From Candidatus Terraquivivens tengchongensis (GTDB taxonomy: Archaea; Thermoproteota; Nitrososphaeria_A; Caldarchaeales; Wolframiiraptoraceae), in contig JALNJK010000001.1 in the NCBI GenBank assembly GCA_023268355.1, forward strand, positions 62,001-126,000: a stretch of DNA of 64,000 nucleotides. The letters run 5' to 3'. Positions within the stretch are counted from its first letter, which is position 1, and the number at the start of each line of letters is the position of its first letter. The notes below the pieces were generated by a model. The model did no database searches. It was not told the origin of the DNA and saw nothing but the letters and a program-made list of their open reading frames with translations. This document shows positions 34,359 to 45,113 of this stretch, one piece after another. The position numbers and the translations under genes are program-made.

Positions 34359-35768
34359 ATGGTTGAATACAGAGAGCTATATACTTGGAATGATTACCAT
34401 AGAAATTGTGAGGAACTTAAAGGTATGAATTGGAATGAATTATCAAGATGTGTTCGCTTTATTCACGAATTTGAGAAAATAATTCCTATCGAATATAGGG
34501 AGAAGATAGAAGAGGAATTGCCAACTGTAACTGACAATACTTTTAATCCAGGAGGATGGGTTGGTACTTATCCAGTTGGAGATATCTGTTTACGCGTTGT
34601 CCCTAAACCTGAACTGTTATCAAAAGAACAATTTAAAGAGATCATGAATGAACTTATAGGATGGTTAGAATATGTTGGTCCTTTTCTTGAAAACTTTCTA
34701 AAATTTTGTTCTTACGAGCCAATCTTCAATCTTTTGCTTTGCGAAGCTTACAGTAGATACTTAGTAGAGTACACCGAGATAGCTCTTTCCCATTTTATTC
34801 CACGAGAGATATCTTTTCGAGAATACATTAGCTATGAACTTAGAGGTAAACCATTATGGAATAAAATAGTTTTTCTGAGAGCCAGAGATCCGAATATCTT
34901 AACTTATAATAAAATTGAATTTATCCTTGAAACGCTTCTAAATCTTTTACTTGTCAGATTTCATGCAGATCTACTTAAAGAAATGAAACGTTTAGTTGAG
35001 ACGCTAGCTTATAGAGAAGAAAGTGTTCCTGAAGCACTACAGGGATGGAGAAATTATATGCTTTATCATGAAGATTTTATAAGCAGTCCTTTATGGAGCG
35101 CTTTGCTTGGGAAGAGTATGGAAATTGACTTTGAATCTTTCGAGATTTTAGAGAGAACTAGGCGGATGGCAAAAGATATGTGGAGCGAAGTAGTCGATCT
35201 CTGGGAGTCGTATAGAGCCAAAAAAGCTTTATTCTCAGGTTTTGGAAATAGGTTTGATAATGCTATAAAGCCGTTAAGTAAAGTGTATGAGCTTTGGTGC
35301 TTCAAAAAACTATGTGATCTCTTCGGAATCGACCGGAGAAGCATAAGGGAATTTCCATTTAAAGGAGAATTTAAGTTTGCTGACAAAATGTTAAGGCTCT
35401 ATTATAATACTAAGGAAGGATTATCAAAATATAGCGGAATAATGAGAAAAATTCCCGGTGTTTCACCCGGTATTCCTGATTTTGTATTAGAAGATACGGA
35501 AGAGAAAAAGATAGTTTGCATAATGGACGCAAAATGTAAAAGCGAACTAAAAACGGAGGATATAAATCGCTTCCTTGCCTATATGCTCGATTATATATAC
35601 CCTTGTAATGATAAAATGACTGGATTAATATTTTATATTTCTAGAGAAGAAAAAATTATGTCAGTAGAAGTAAAAAATGTGAGAATTTACCTTATTCCGC
35701 TAATCCCTCCCTTCTATCCACAAATGATTAGTGAGATTAAATTTATAATTGAAAAATCCCTTTCTTGA
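34359..35768 (+). CDS. mcrC: McrC-like PD-(D/E)xK nuclease subunit
   Basis: 469 residues. The N-terminal and middle helical region is followed by YELWCFKKLCDLF, the McrC signature helix (near residue 308). The catalytic core GIPDFVLEDTE ... IVCIMDAKCKS supplies the Asp, the D-x-K pair of the PD-(D/E)xK nucleases and the downstream helix. McrC cleaves DNA and stimulates McrB's NTPase. It starts 2 bases after mcrB stop, so the two are coupled. No other restriction gene follows on this strand. Confidence 0.93.
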   Translation: MVEYRELYTWNDYHRNCEELKGMNWNELSRCVRFIHEFEKIIPIEYREKIEEELPTVTDNTFNPGGWVGTYPVGDICLRVVPKPELLSKEQFKEIMNELIGWLEYVGPFLENFLKFCSYEPIFNLLLCEAYSRYLVEYTEIALSHFIPREISFREYISYELRGKPLWNKIVFLRARDPNILTYNKIEFILETLLNLLLVRFHADLLKEMKRLVETLAYREESVPEALQGWRNYMLYHEDFISSPLWSALLGKSMEIDFESFEILERTRRMAKDMWSEVVDLWESYRAKKALFSGFGNRFDNAIKPLSKVYELWCFKKLCDLFGIDRRSIREFPFKGEFKFADKMLRLYYNTKEGLSKYSGIMRKIPGVSPGIPDFVLEDTEEKKIVCIMDAKCKSELKTEDINRFLAYMLDYIYPCNDKMTGLIFYISREEKIMSVEVKNVRIYLIPLIPPFYPQMISEIKFIIEKSLS

Positions 35769-35792
35769 CCATATAAATCCTTGAAAATTTAA

Positions 35793-36650
35793 CTACCCTC
35801 TTCTTTCCCAGAATAGGATATTTCCCCTAAACTTTATTCCCCTTGTTTTGTCACAGAAGGTTTTTACTGGGCATTGACCACATTTTCTGCCCGTACATAA
35901 TTTCGAGCCAATATTCCACATCGGCTCATCAAGTTTCCATGGTGAAGCACCAAACTTTTTAGCTGCTGTACGCCACACCTCCTGTATTATACTTTTTAGA
36001 GGGTCGTCATTACAGCATCCTTGGAACTTTTCACCGAGAAATCTTAATACTCCTGTATAAATTGTAAAACGAGCTACTTGTTTATCTACTGGGATGTCAA
36101 GATCATTTAAATTTGAAACTTTAAATAATCCAGTTTCGCCCATAGCTCGGATATAAAAATTAGCCAGTTTAGAACCTCTAAGATATGGAAAATCATTCAG
36201 TTTATCTTTAATCTCTTCTACTGTTAGTGGCTGTACTGTAATGTTTCGTGGGTCTCCGTCATACTTCTCAATTAGAATTTTTGATATTTTCTTCCATGTT
36301 TTAGCAGCGGATTTAGGGTATCTAGCACCAAGCCTGCGAAGAAAAACACTTAAGGATCTTTCACTAACAGCTAAAATCTTTCTAGGAGTAAATCTTTCGG
36401 GATAAAGCTCGTAAGCTCCTCTTGCCTTTCGCCATAGCTTTTCAGCACCCGTCATATAATCAATTGAAATAACATAAGTTAGGTAAAGAGCATGCTCACG
36501 ACTACCTGCAATAAGATTACGCGGAAGATTATACTCTGGCATGGAGACAAGTGGATGACCTTGTTTGTGAAGATCGAGTAAGATCTCAGCTATTTTCTCA
36601 GCCTTTTCCTCATTAATCTCAAATTCGCCAATAATCTTTCTCATATCCAC
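35793..36650 (-). CDS. HhH-GPD DNA glycosylase-like protein with Fe-S loop
   Basis: 285 residues. A helical protein whose middle (LNDFPYLRGSKLANFYIRA ... DIPVDKQVARFTIYTGVL) matches the helix-hairpin-helix plus Gly/Pro/Asp motif of the endonuclease III family, with Lys in RGSK and Asp in PVDKQV at the catalytic positions. The C-terminus has CTGRKCGQCPVKTFC, a C-x4-C-x2-C-x5-C loop; endonuclease III has C-x6-C. It probably excises a modified base. It faces mcrC, 25 bp apart, and shares its AT-rich composition. A glycosylase acting on modified invader bases is plausible but inferred. Confidence 0.72.
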   Translation of the reverse strand: MDMRKIIGEFEINEEKAEKIAEILLDLHKQGHPLVSMPEYNLPRNLIAGSREHALYLTYVISIDYMTGAEKLWRKARGAYELYPERFTPRKILAVSERSLSVFLRRLGARYPKSAAKTWKKISKILIEKYDGDPRNITVQPLTVEEIKDKLNDFPYLRGSKLANFYIRAMGETGLFKVSNLNDLDIPVDKQVARFTIYTGVLRFLGEKFQGCCNDDPLKSIIQEVWRTAAKKFGASPWKLDEPMWNIGSKLCTGRKCGQCPVKTFCDKTRGIKFRGNILFWERRG

Positions 36651-37116
36651 TCTCTATTTAATTTCTCGTTTGAATCCTACATTCACAATCATTTCCCATT
36701 CTTTAGCTTTACTTTTTGAGTGGGACATTATCTGTATTCTAGTAGGCGCAGCATGCCTACTAGGCGTCCGCGTAGTTCTCTCGATAAAGTATTTTAAAAT
36801 CCTTAACGGAATAATTTCCATCACTAGTTCTTGCCCCTTAATATATTCCTCTATATGATCCCATCCTCTTTGTTCGCATAAGGATATATCGTTATGAAGT
36901 ATTTTTCGCTATCTTAACAACAGATAATTCTTCCATGGTTAATCTTTTAACGATTATGTCTATTAATTTTTTAGAAAACGCTCTTGTTATATGTTAGCAA
37001 GGAGGTTTTCCGTTTTTAGTTATTTTCAGAAGAGGGGTTTAAGAAATTAGGCTTTTCCTTTAGATCTTTTATTGAATGTAATGGATGTAACATAGTTTAA
37101 GAATATAGAACTACGG
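36651..37116. other. AT-rich stretch with a strong hairpin, no clear gene
   Basis: 466 bases without a confident gene. On the minus strand an open frame ends at 36654, just 3 bases before the glycosylase start, with a GTG at 36824 that would give about 56 residues (MMEIIPLRILKYFIE opening); support is weak. Inside it, CTAGTAGGC (36739-36747) and GCCTACTAG (36755-36763) form a perfect 9-bp stem with a 7-base loop. The rest looks like decayed element DNA. Confidence 0.5.
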
Positions 37117-37332
37117 CTATTTGTGAAATGTGATAAATTTAACGCTGACTGTTAATTTTTGTTCTTTGATTTTCTTTATGATTTCTATGTATTTCATGAT
37201 TTCGTCTAGGTTTAGCTTTTTAATGCGATGTAAAGTAACGTAGAGGAAGCGTTGCTCCTTATCGCTATAGGGTTTTAGGTATGCTTCGAGAACCTTTCTT
37301 TCCCTGTCAGTTAGTAGCCTAGTTCTAACCAT
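37117..37332 (-). CDS. Small hypothetical protein near integrase remnant
   Basis: 71 residues, very basic, two or three helices (LTDRERKVLEAYLKPYSDKE near the start). It lies 12 bases downstream of the integrase fragment on the same strand, an arrangement seen in archaeal integrated elements. ERKVLEAYL recalls a winged-helix first helix, but the protein is too short to be sure. Function unknown. Confidence 0.5.
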   Translation of the reverse strand: MVRTRLLTDRERKVLEAYLKPYSDKEQRFLYVTLHRIKKLNLDEIMKYIEIIKKIKEQKLTVSVKFITFHK

Positions 37333-37344
37333 GATTTTTCTCCC

Positions 37345-37479
37345 CTAGATTATTTTATGTTCCTTGAATGCTTCGAGAACATCGTATAGCGCTACTGTAT
37401 CGTAGATTTCAGTTGTCTTTATTGAGGCGTGACCTAATATGGTCTGTATTATTCTTAATGGTACTCCTTTTAGAAAGAA
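37345..37479 (-). pseudogene. Tyrosine recombinase (integrase) C-terminal fragment
   Basis: About 44 codons ending in TAG (37345-37347). The reading KGVPLRIIQTILGHASIKT followed by TEIYDTV is the C-terminal catalytic segment of tyrosine recombinases, with LGHASIKTTEIY carrying the conserved His and the nucleophilic Tyr. Nothing upstream (towards 37500) continues the protein: the Arg-containing motif I and the HxLR motif are missing. It is a truncated remnant left by deletion or by integration that split the gene. Confidence 0.8.
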
Positions 37480-37653
37480 GAGGAATCGTGGATAAATATT
37501 TTCGGCAAATATGAGGATGACCCTGAACCATTCATCAAAGCGCTATGGAAATATGCAGAAAAGCTAAAGGAGATAGAAAAAGAAGAAAAAAGGATTGAAG
37601 AAAAAATTAAAGAGGGGAAGGTTAAGCGCATCTCCGCTTCCTCAAAAGATTAG
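37474..37653 (+). pseudogene. 5'-truncated charged coiled-coil ORF
   Basis: An open frame of 59 codons with no ATG, GTG or TTG start, ending in TAG at 37651. It reads KEEESWINIFGKYEDDPEPF and then a long Lys/Glu coiled coil. It abuts the integrase fragment head-to-head at about 37480, so a deletion junction there probably removed both genes' starts. Its stop lies 14 bases before the ribbon-helix-helix gene, as if the two formed an operon. No family recognised. Confidence 0.45.
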
Positions 37654-37666
37654 GAGTGGTGATAAA

Positions 37667-37975
37667 TTGGAAACCTTTGTATGCAAAGGTAAACGGATGA
37701 AACGTAAGAATGTGGTTATTACGCTTGATCCCGAAATTGTGGAGAAGGCGAAGAAATTAGGCTTAAACATTTCTAAGGTTTGTGAAAATGCTCTAGTTCA
37801 GGCAGTAAACTCCTTAGAAACCGTATTTAGCGAAAAGGGAGGTAACCTAGGAACCATAGGTTCCCGGTTGGAGCCCCGGGCGGGATTCGAACCCGCGACC
37901 ACCGGCTTACAAGGCCGGCGCTATACCGGGCTTAGCTACCGGGGCCCCTTCTACGGTTTTATGGACGCCAAATAA
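37667..37975 (+). CDS. Ribbon-helix-helix (CcdA-like) protein reading through tRNA-Thr
   Basis: From TTG 37667 (GGTGAT just upstream) the protein reads METFVCKGKRMKRKNVVITL then DPEIVEKAKKLGLNISKVCENAL, a CcdA/antitoxin-type ribbon-helix-helix found in archaeal plasmids. After about residue 65 the frame runs antisense through tRNA-Thr (EPRAGFEPATTGLQG), so only the first 60-65 residues are genuine domain. The tail is probably a product of insertion at the tRNA gene. Partner toxin absent. Confidence 0.65.
   Translation: METFVCKGKRMKRKNVVITLDPEIVEKAKKLGLNISKVCENALVQAVNSLETVFSEKGGNLGTIGSRLEPRAGFEPATTGLQGRRYTGLSYRGPFYGFMDAK
37872..37945 (-). tRNA. tRNA-Thr (anticodon TGT), no intron
   Basis: Read on the minus strand: acceptor GCCCCGG/CCGGGGC, D stem GCTA/TAGC, anticodon arm CCGGC CTTGTAA GCCGG (anticodon TGT), variable TGGTC, T arm GCGGG TTCGAAT CCCGC, discriminator T, as usual for archaeal tRNA-Thr. 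74 nt. CCA follows directly (37869-37871), the only encoded CCA among the four tRNAs here. Just beyond, GGAACC-ATA-GGTTCC (37850-37864) can form a hairpin. It marks the right edge of the AT-rich island and is a likely attachment site. Confidence 0.95.
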
Positions 37976-37980
37976 TAATT

Positions 37981-38430
37981 TTACTCTATCTCCTTGTACA
38001 TTACAATTGCATCTTCGTCGTGATAATAGCGGTTTATCCTTCCCTTCTCGACGAAGCCCATGCTCAAATAAAATTTCCTGGCGACGGTATTTGACTCCCT
38101 GACCTCAAGCCAAACCTCATTCACTCCAGACCCTTTTACATAAGATATTGCAGCCTCCATCAATGCCCTTCCTATTCCCATACGCCTGAAGCCTTGCTCC
38201 ACCGCCAGGTTTAGAATGTGGCCAACCTTCTTTCCGTCACGCTCTTCGACGTCAAACACGACGTAGCCCACAAGTTTTTCGTTAACCAAGGCTACTTTAA
38301 TGCTCCCAGGGTTTTTCGTGTGAAGATACGTAAACACGTAACAGGGCCATGGGTCCTTGAAGGATTCTTTCTCGATCCTGCAGACGTCCTCTATATCGGA
38401 CGGTCTGAATGCTCTTATAACTATCTTCAT
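37981..38430 (-). CDS. rimI: RimI-type N-alpha-acetyltransferase
   Basis: 149 residues, GNAT fold. VEQGFRRMGIGRALMEAAI is motif A with the R/Q-x-x-G-x-G/A acetyl-CoA loop; LEVRESNTVARKFYLSMGF is motif B of RimI/Ard1 proteins. Archaeal homologues acetylate N-termini of many proteins, including Alba. It resumes the normal base composition beyond the island. Confidence 0.93.
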   Translation of the reverse strand: MKIVIRAFRPSDIEDVCRIEKESFKDPWPCYVFTYLHTKNPGSIKVALVNEKLVGYVVFDVEERDGKKVGHILNLAVEQGFRRMGIGRALMEAAISYVKGSGVNEVWLEVRESNTVARKFYLSMGFVEKGRINRYYHDEDAIVMYKEIE

Positions 38431-38517
38431 GCTACATCATCCAATATTTTCAAGCTGATTGGTTAAACGTTTTTCCACACACGGGACATCTGGACCATCG
38501 AACCATGGTACACCGTC

Positions 38518-38565
38518 AATTAGTTCAGCACACCGGAAATTTTTTCCTCACATGCTGAACTAATT
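38518..38565. repeat. Palindromic repeat, copy 2
   Basis: A 48-bp unit with the same perfect 13-bp inverted ends as copy 1 (AATTAGTTCAGCA at 38518-38530, TGCTGAACTAATT at 38553-38565) and the shared GGAAATTTTTTC centre. It sits in the 344-bp region between rimI and the decayed vapBC pair. The rest of that region (38431-38774) shows no gene. Confidence 0.85.
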
Positions 38566-38774
38566 CTCACAACGTAGCGGAGGCATATTTCCATTTGTTA
38601 TTTTAATAAAGTTTACGACAAAAAGTCTTGGAGGATAAAACACTGGACGTCTGGGATGCTTTTTCTCGTAAAATGAAGAAGTATGGGCGAGCCATTTTTA
38701 CCTGTGATAATGAGCTGAGTTTATCTCGGTCTGTAATACTTATTAAATTATAGCAGTGATGTATTACACTATAC

Positions 38775-38939
38775 GTGAATATCGCGAGCTTTCGCGTTGA
38801 TAAAAAGCTTAAGGCTAGGATGGGTAGGCTTCGACACATAAACTGGAGCGAGTTGTTAAGAAGATACGTCGAACCTGTCGTGGAGCAAGAGGAGAATAAG
38901 TTGAGACCCGCTGGAGGAGGAAAAGATTCTCGTACTTGA
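38775..38939 (+). CDS. VapB-like antitoxin
   Basis: 54 residues from GTG 38775: VNIASFRVDKKLKARMGRLR then HINWSELLRRYVEPVVEQEE. This is the ribbon-helix-helix VapB type common in hot-spring archaea: a short strand, two helices, then a tail that would wrap the toxin. The tail overlaps a truncated VapC frame in +1 order. Probably relict. Confidence 0.68.
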   Translation: MNIASFRVDKKLKARMGRLRHINWSELLRRYVEPVVEQEENKLRPAGGGKDSRT

Positions 38940-39021
38940 TGCAAGCGTAGTGGTGAAATGGTTCAATATGATTAAGACCCATTTAACAAACGTAAAGCAT
39001 CTCTCTGAAGCAAGCCCATAA
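38911..39021 (+). pseudogene. Truncated VapC (PIN domain) remnant
   Basis: About 36 codons from a CTG at 38911 to TAA at 39019. EEEKILVLDASVVVKWF is the first strand of VapC toxins with the catalytic Asp, but the frame ends after a further 18 residues. None of the later acidic motifs of the PIN domain is present. It overlaps the end of vapB as in intact vapBC operons, so the pair has lost its toxin by 3' deletion. Confidence 0.65.
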
Positions 39022-39174
39022 CTTTCTAATTATGAGCTCAGAACTTCTTTCACATAATTTTCCCGCAAGACTATGTTTGACTCGGAGAAAAATCGTGCTT
39101 TGTCAGCGCATATAAGGATGAATAGAACGTGCTAAAAGATCAAAGTGTAAAACGTTAACGTCCCTAGGTGTTTC

Positions 39175-39473
39175 GGGGGCGTGTGGCCCATAGTCCTCCT
39201 TCTGTTTTAGGCGGGATTTGTCTAATCGGTGCCTGAGGTCTCGCCGGGGCAGGCTCAAAGACCTCTTGCCTTTCCCGCGCGGGCCGCCCGTTCCACCCAA
39301 TCCCGACGCCTCGTCAGCGGCTTCCTACCGCATCAAACTCATCTGGCATCGGGAGGTCTCGTTTCTGGTGCGTTGCCAGGGGTCTCCCCCTACGCCTCGC
39401 GGCGTCGCGCGCCCCTACTTGGGGGAGGAACTTCCTCGGGAGTTCCCCGAGACCCGCCCAGCCACTCGCCCCA
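39175..39473 (-). ncRNA. rnpB: RNase P RNA, archaeal type A
   Basis: About 298 nt, GC-rich. On the minus strand the outer P1 helix is GGGGCGAGTGGC / GCCACACGCCCC (39461-39472 with 39176-39187, one mismatch). CR-I reads GAGGAAGTTCC. Then come CAGAAACGAGACC (the archaeal CR-II/III segment), GATGAGTTTGATGCGG (CR-IV region), and ACAGAAGGAGGAC (CR-V), in the right order. It is the catalytic RNA that trims 5' leaders of tRNA precursors. Exact ends are judged from P1. Confidence 0.88.
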
Positions 39474-39671
39474 TAATAAGAAGCGCACACCTCCCTTATC
39501 AATCTTCTACAGAAAGTTGCTCCTTTACGAGTTGCTGCCCACGAACGAGCTGCTTGTTTGGTACGGCTACGTAAGAAGTTCGATGAGGAACGACAAGACA
39601 AAGGACGGCATGCTTACACAACGATAAAACTCCAGCAATTTTTAATAGGAATCTGCCTTACGTTGATTTGA

Positions 39672-40637
39672 ATGAACGAAGAGGATTCTAGTTCTGGCGA
39701 GTTTCCCCTTGTCCTCCTTCTTTGCGATTCTAAACCATTCTCTATAGTCAGGTACTTCGAGCACGCTCTGTATGAGGTGGCTAACGTAATTCCTGTCTAC
39801 CTTGACGTTCACGAGTGGTTCATAAAGAAGCTCTCGATACCGTCCTTGCTCTACAAGCTCCTGAACCTGAGGTTCTCAAGAGTAAAGCCCATACCAAGAG
39901 AGCCCGACATAGTCCTTATGGTGGAGCCTCCTATCAAACGCCCTTATGACCTCGGAAAATTCAGGAACTCAATCAAGGTATTCTACGCCTTGGACCCGCA
40001 CACCTCGAACGCCATGCAGGCCTACAGGAAATGCGAGCTTTGGAATTATGACTTCGTCTTCGTAGGGCAGAAGGACTACATCTGGATGTTCAAGGAGATG
40101 GGCTGCGACAAAGTCTTTTGGCTGCCTTACGCATACGATCCTAGGATATTCAGAGAAATACCAGGACTCCAAATGGTATACGACGTTACTTTCTTGGGCT
40201 ATATGAACGAGGAGAGGAGACACATGCTGGATGCTTTAAAGAAGAGGTTTAAGATGTTCACTACGGACAGCGGAAAGTTTGCGTTTATGCATGATGCATC
40301 CTCAGTATATTCAAAGTCAAAGATCGTGTTGCAGATCTCCAACAACAAGACGCTCGGATCCAGAATATTCGAGGCGATGGGCTGCAGGAGGATGGTGCTG
40401 GCAGATAGGATAAAGAACGGTTTAGAGGATATATTTAAAGAGGGTACCCACATAGCGCTGTACTCTGATCTGGACGAACTCATAGAATTAATAAAATATT
40501 ACTTGGAGGACGAAGGTAGAAGGGAACTCTTGGCCAATAACGGTTACAGGCTTGTGAGAGCCTCGCACACCTACAAGCATAGGGTCATCACGATGATGGA
40601 GAGTCTCGGCATAAAGCTGCCGCAAAGTTTTACATGA
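39672..40637 (+). CDS. CgeB-like glycosyltransferase
   Basis: 321 residues, GT-B fold. The N-terminal region includes REPDIVLMVEP and YALDPHTSNA; the C-terminal donor half has YDVTFLGYMNEERR, SKIVLQISNNKTLGSRIFEAMGC (the substrate and family motif) and LIKYYLEDEGRRELLANNGY. CgeB-like enzymes of archaea are implicated in cell-surface glycosylation. The gene is flanked by RNase P and 23S genes with no other glycosylation genes. Confidence 0.87.
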   Translation: MNEEDSSSGEFPLVLLLCDSKPFSIVRYFEHALYEVANVIPVYLDVHEWFIKKLSIPSLLYKLLNLRFSRVKPIPREPDIVLMVEPPIKRPYDLGKFRNSIKVFYALDPHTSNAMQAYRKCELWNYDFVFVGQKDYIWMFKEMGCDKVFWLPYAYDPRIFREIPGLQMVYDVTFLGYMNEERRHMLDALKKRFKMFTTDSGKFAFMHDASSVYSKSKIVLQISNNKTLGSRIFEAMGCRRMVLADRIKNGLEDIFKEGTHIALYSDLDELIELIKYYLEDEGRRELLANNGYRLVRASHTYKHRVITMMESLGIKLPQSFT

Positions 40638-40849
40638 ATTTTACACAAGGAACGGTTGCCGGTTAAAATATCTTGTCGCTAGCTGCTGAAAAGCCTTATT
40701 AATAACTCTCGAGAATCAAGTAATTGCTGAAGTGTTGTATGAGAGCTTCCGGTCTCTTGACCGGTTGCTCGATGCGGGAGTAAGTTAAGCTTACTATGAC
40801 CGCGCTCAGAGGCTTGGAGACGTCGCTAGCTGGGCGGCGTGGAACACCT

Positions 40850-43912
<3,063 letters not shown>

Positions 43913-44198
43913 AGGAAAGCCATGCCGTCCAGGCGAAAATGTCTCCTGCCTTTGGGCGCGGATTACAAAATATATGTAGACTATGCGTTCACTTCTGCGC
44001 CAGAATTCCACTTTTAACTTGTTTAGGAGAAATCAGCAGGGTATTCTCTCAAAAAATTCTCTGATTTTATTGGCTAAAGATTTACCTCATTTCGACGATT
44101 TGTCGCATGCTTTCTTCTGTTGGTGGATCATTAACCTCCAACGTGCCTATTTTCACATTCGTACCTCCTAAAAGTTTGGCTGCTATGGATGGTTATGC

Positions 44199-45005
44199 CT
44201 ACCAAAGTTCGATCAGTGCCCTAATTTTTCCGAACACCTTTTCTATCTCTGATGTGAAGTTGCTGAACGGGTGGATGACCAGTGTGGCATATTGCCTTCT
44301 AAAGCACTTTAGGACGTGGATGCAGTCATTCGTTAACGAGAGTACGTATTCATCGATCGCATGCTTTGTGAAGTTACCATCAAAATTGTTGAGGCCCAGC
44401 CTTCTAGCGATATAAGACTTGGCCGCCTCATTCAGTCCGTCAACGATGACGGGCGTGTAGATTGCCGCGAACCTTTCATTTGAGAGCGAAAAGTATTCTT
44501 TAAGTTTACTCCTCTTGTACACGTAAAATAACGTCGCATTAAAAAGCTCAGCTATACGGGCCGAAGCTTTCTCGATTTTTTCACAACCCAAGTACATAAC
44601 ACCGTCGTATGCTCGCCTGATGGTCTTGGCATGTTCTTCCATCAACTTTATGGAATTCTTGCATACTTCATGCGGAGACAGATATGCAGGGTTTCCCGGT
44701 ACAAGGCAGGGTTGTATATTGTCATAACTTTGGGCCATATCGATAAAGTCTTTAACCCTTCTCTCCACATCGGAGCGCCTAACAGATATCGTGACCACTA
44801 ATGTAACGTCACGTTGTCCCTCAAGCAGGATAGAAAGGTCAGGAAAATTTGGGTCCGTGTTGGACCACTCGGCATCGATAAAATGCTCTCTAATACCGAT
44901 TGAGCCGAGCAATTTGTTTATTTCATACAACAAAGCTAAAGCCCTGTCGGCACGGGATGATAATTGTGAGGGCTTAGTAGCTTTTGCCAGTCGGAAGTCC
45001 CTCAC
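44199..45005 (-). CDS. Hypothetical protein, unknown family
   Basis: 268 residues, soluble. The first third (LALLYEINKLLGSIGIREHF) and the central VSVRRSD-like ISVRRSDVERRVKDFIDMAQ suggest an alpha/beta protein; cysteines are scattered and no catalytic motif is recognised. A faint resemblance to TIM-barrel monooxygenases was considered and not accepted. It lies alone after the 23S gene, codon use like its neighbours. Between the rRNA end and this gene (43931-44198) nothing else is seen. Confidence 0.6.
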   Translation of the reverse strand: MRDFRLAKATKPSQLSSRADRALALLYEINKLLGSIGIREHFIDAEWSNTDPNFPDLSILLEGQRDVTLVVTISVRRSDVERRVKDFIDMAQSYDNIQPCLVPGNPAYLSPHEVCKNSIKLMEEHAKTIRRAYDGVMYLGCEKIEKASARIAELFNATLFYVYKRSKLKEYFSLSNERFAAIYTPVIVDGLNEAAKSYIARRLGLNNFDGNFTKHAIDEYVLSLTNDCIHVLKCFRRQYATLVIHPFSNFTSEIEKVFGKIRALIELW

Positions 45006-45113
45006 CTATTCGGAACCAATTCACCTCTCACCGCTAGGTTTTATTCTAGAGATTTTTATTGCTGATATAAAAAAATTTAAACTGAAAAAATATTGGTGTG
45101 TAGGTAATTTAAC

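Noticed and set aside
36670-36858. 62-codon hydrophobic frame on the plus strand
   Set aside because: No ribosome-binding site or family; it runs over the hairpin and opposite another weak frame.
39218-39627. Overlapping open frames of 95-132 codons
   Set aside because: They coincide with the RNase P RNA gene and its upstream region, with low-complexity Arg/Pro/Ser content.
40717-40790. Short frame ending in EVLYESFRSLDRLLDAGVS before the 23S gene
   Set aside because: Only about 20-25 codons within the rRNA leader; no family or start signal, so not listed as a gene.
43931-44198. Possible 5S rRNA or tRNA after 23S
   Set aside because: No 5S-like stems or tRNA signature found in this stretch.
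44107-44415. 102-codon plus-strand frame
   Set aside because: Mostly the antisense of the unknown gene at 44199-45005; no own motifs.
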